Shown one piece after another: positions 15,516 to 15,562 of a stretch of DNA of 15,562 nt. Position numbers and translations under genes: made by a program. The stretch is taken from positions 2,192-17,753 of the forward strand of contig DXXH01000054.1 of NCBI GenBank assembly GCA_019416395.1, given 5' to 3'. Numbering within the stretch: the stretch's first letter is position 1; the number at the start of each line of letters is the position of its first letter. Under the pieces are notes generated by a model that was not told the DNA's origin, did no database searches, and saw only the letters and a program-made list of their open reading frames with translations. Source of the stretch: Clostridiales bacterium (GTDB lineage: Bacteria; Bacillota; Clostridia; Oscillospirales; Acutalibacteraceae).

Positions 15516-15562
15516 AGTTTTTCTCCTTCTTTCCTAGTACATGATTGGTTTTTTCCTTCCCA

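Overview
The window looks like chromosomal DNA of a moderately GC-rich, low-redundancy Firmicute, most likely a gut Clostridia member of the Oscillospiraceae/Ruminococcaceae type. The grounds are strong AAGGAGG-like ribosome binding sites, sigma-A type promoters, intrinsic terminators, lipoprotein (lipobox) solute-binding proteins, a membrane-anchored AraC regulator beside an Lpl-type sugar importer, and several GTG starts. The species cannot be named from the sequence alone. No rRNA, tRNA, CRISPR array, transposase or phage gene was seen.

Left half, plus strand (1-8128). A YczE/YitT-type membrane protein, probably cut at its 5' end, is followed by a well-formed promoter and a 744-residue transmembrane AraC-family regulator with its own terminator. 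A 350-bp control region follows. It holds a cluster of GGATTTT/CCAAAATCC half-sites, a good sigma-A promoter and a structured ~145-nt leader. It drives a four-gene operon: two Lpl/Ytc-type sugar ABC permeases, a lipoprotein solute-binding protein and a TIM-barrel sugar isomerase/epimerase-like enzyme. Hairpins flank the binding-protein gene on both sides and probably adjust its expression relative to the permeases. No ATPase is encoded in this operon, so it probably borrows a shared MsmX/UgpC-type ATPase encoded elsewhere.

Middle (7995-8367). This is a gene-free convergent zone with two back-to-back intrinsic terminators, one for each operon.

Right half, minus strand (8368-15515, reading right to left). 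This is a complete Opp/Dpp-type peptide importer operon: oppA (binding lipoprotein), an attenuator-like terminator, oppB, oppC, oppD, oppF and a 68-residue membrane micro-protein. Genes after oppB are tightly spaced or overlapping.

The standout is oppC. It is about twice the normal length because a seven-repeat RCC1-like beta-propeller (about residues 93-374) sits in the loop between the first and second membrane helices, predicted to face outward. The conserved OppC sequence resumes directly after it with the usual GTDNLGRD motif. This suggests a peptide importer with an extra extracytoplasmic docking or recognition module. Other items worth checking are the small protein after oppF, two adjacent perfect hairpins inside the oppA linker-coding region, and the half-site cluster in front of the sugar operon.
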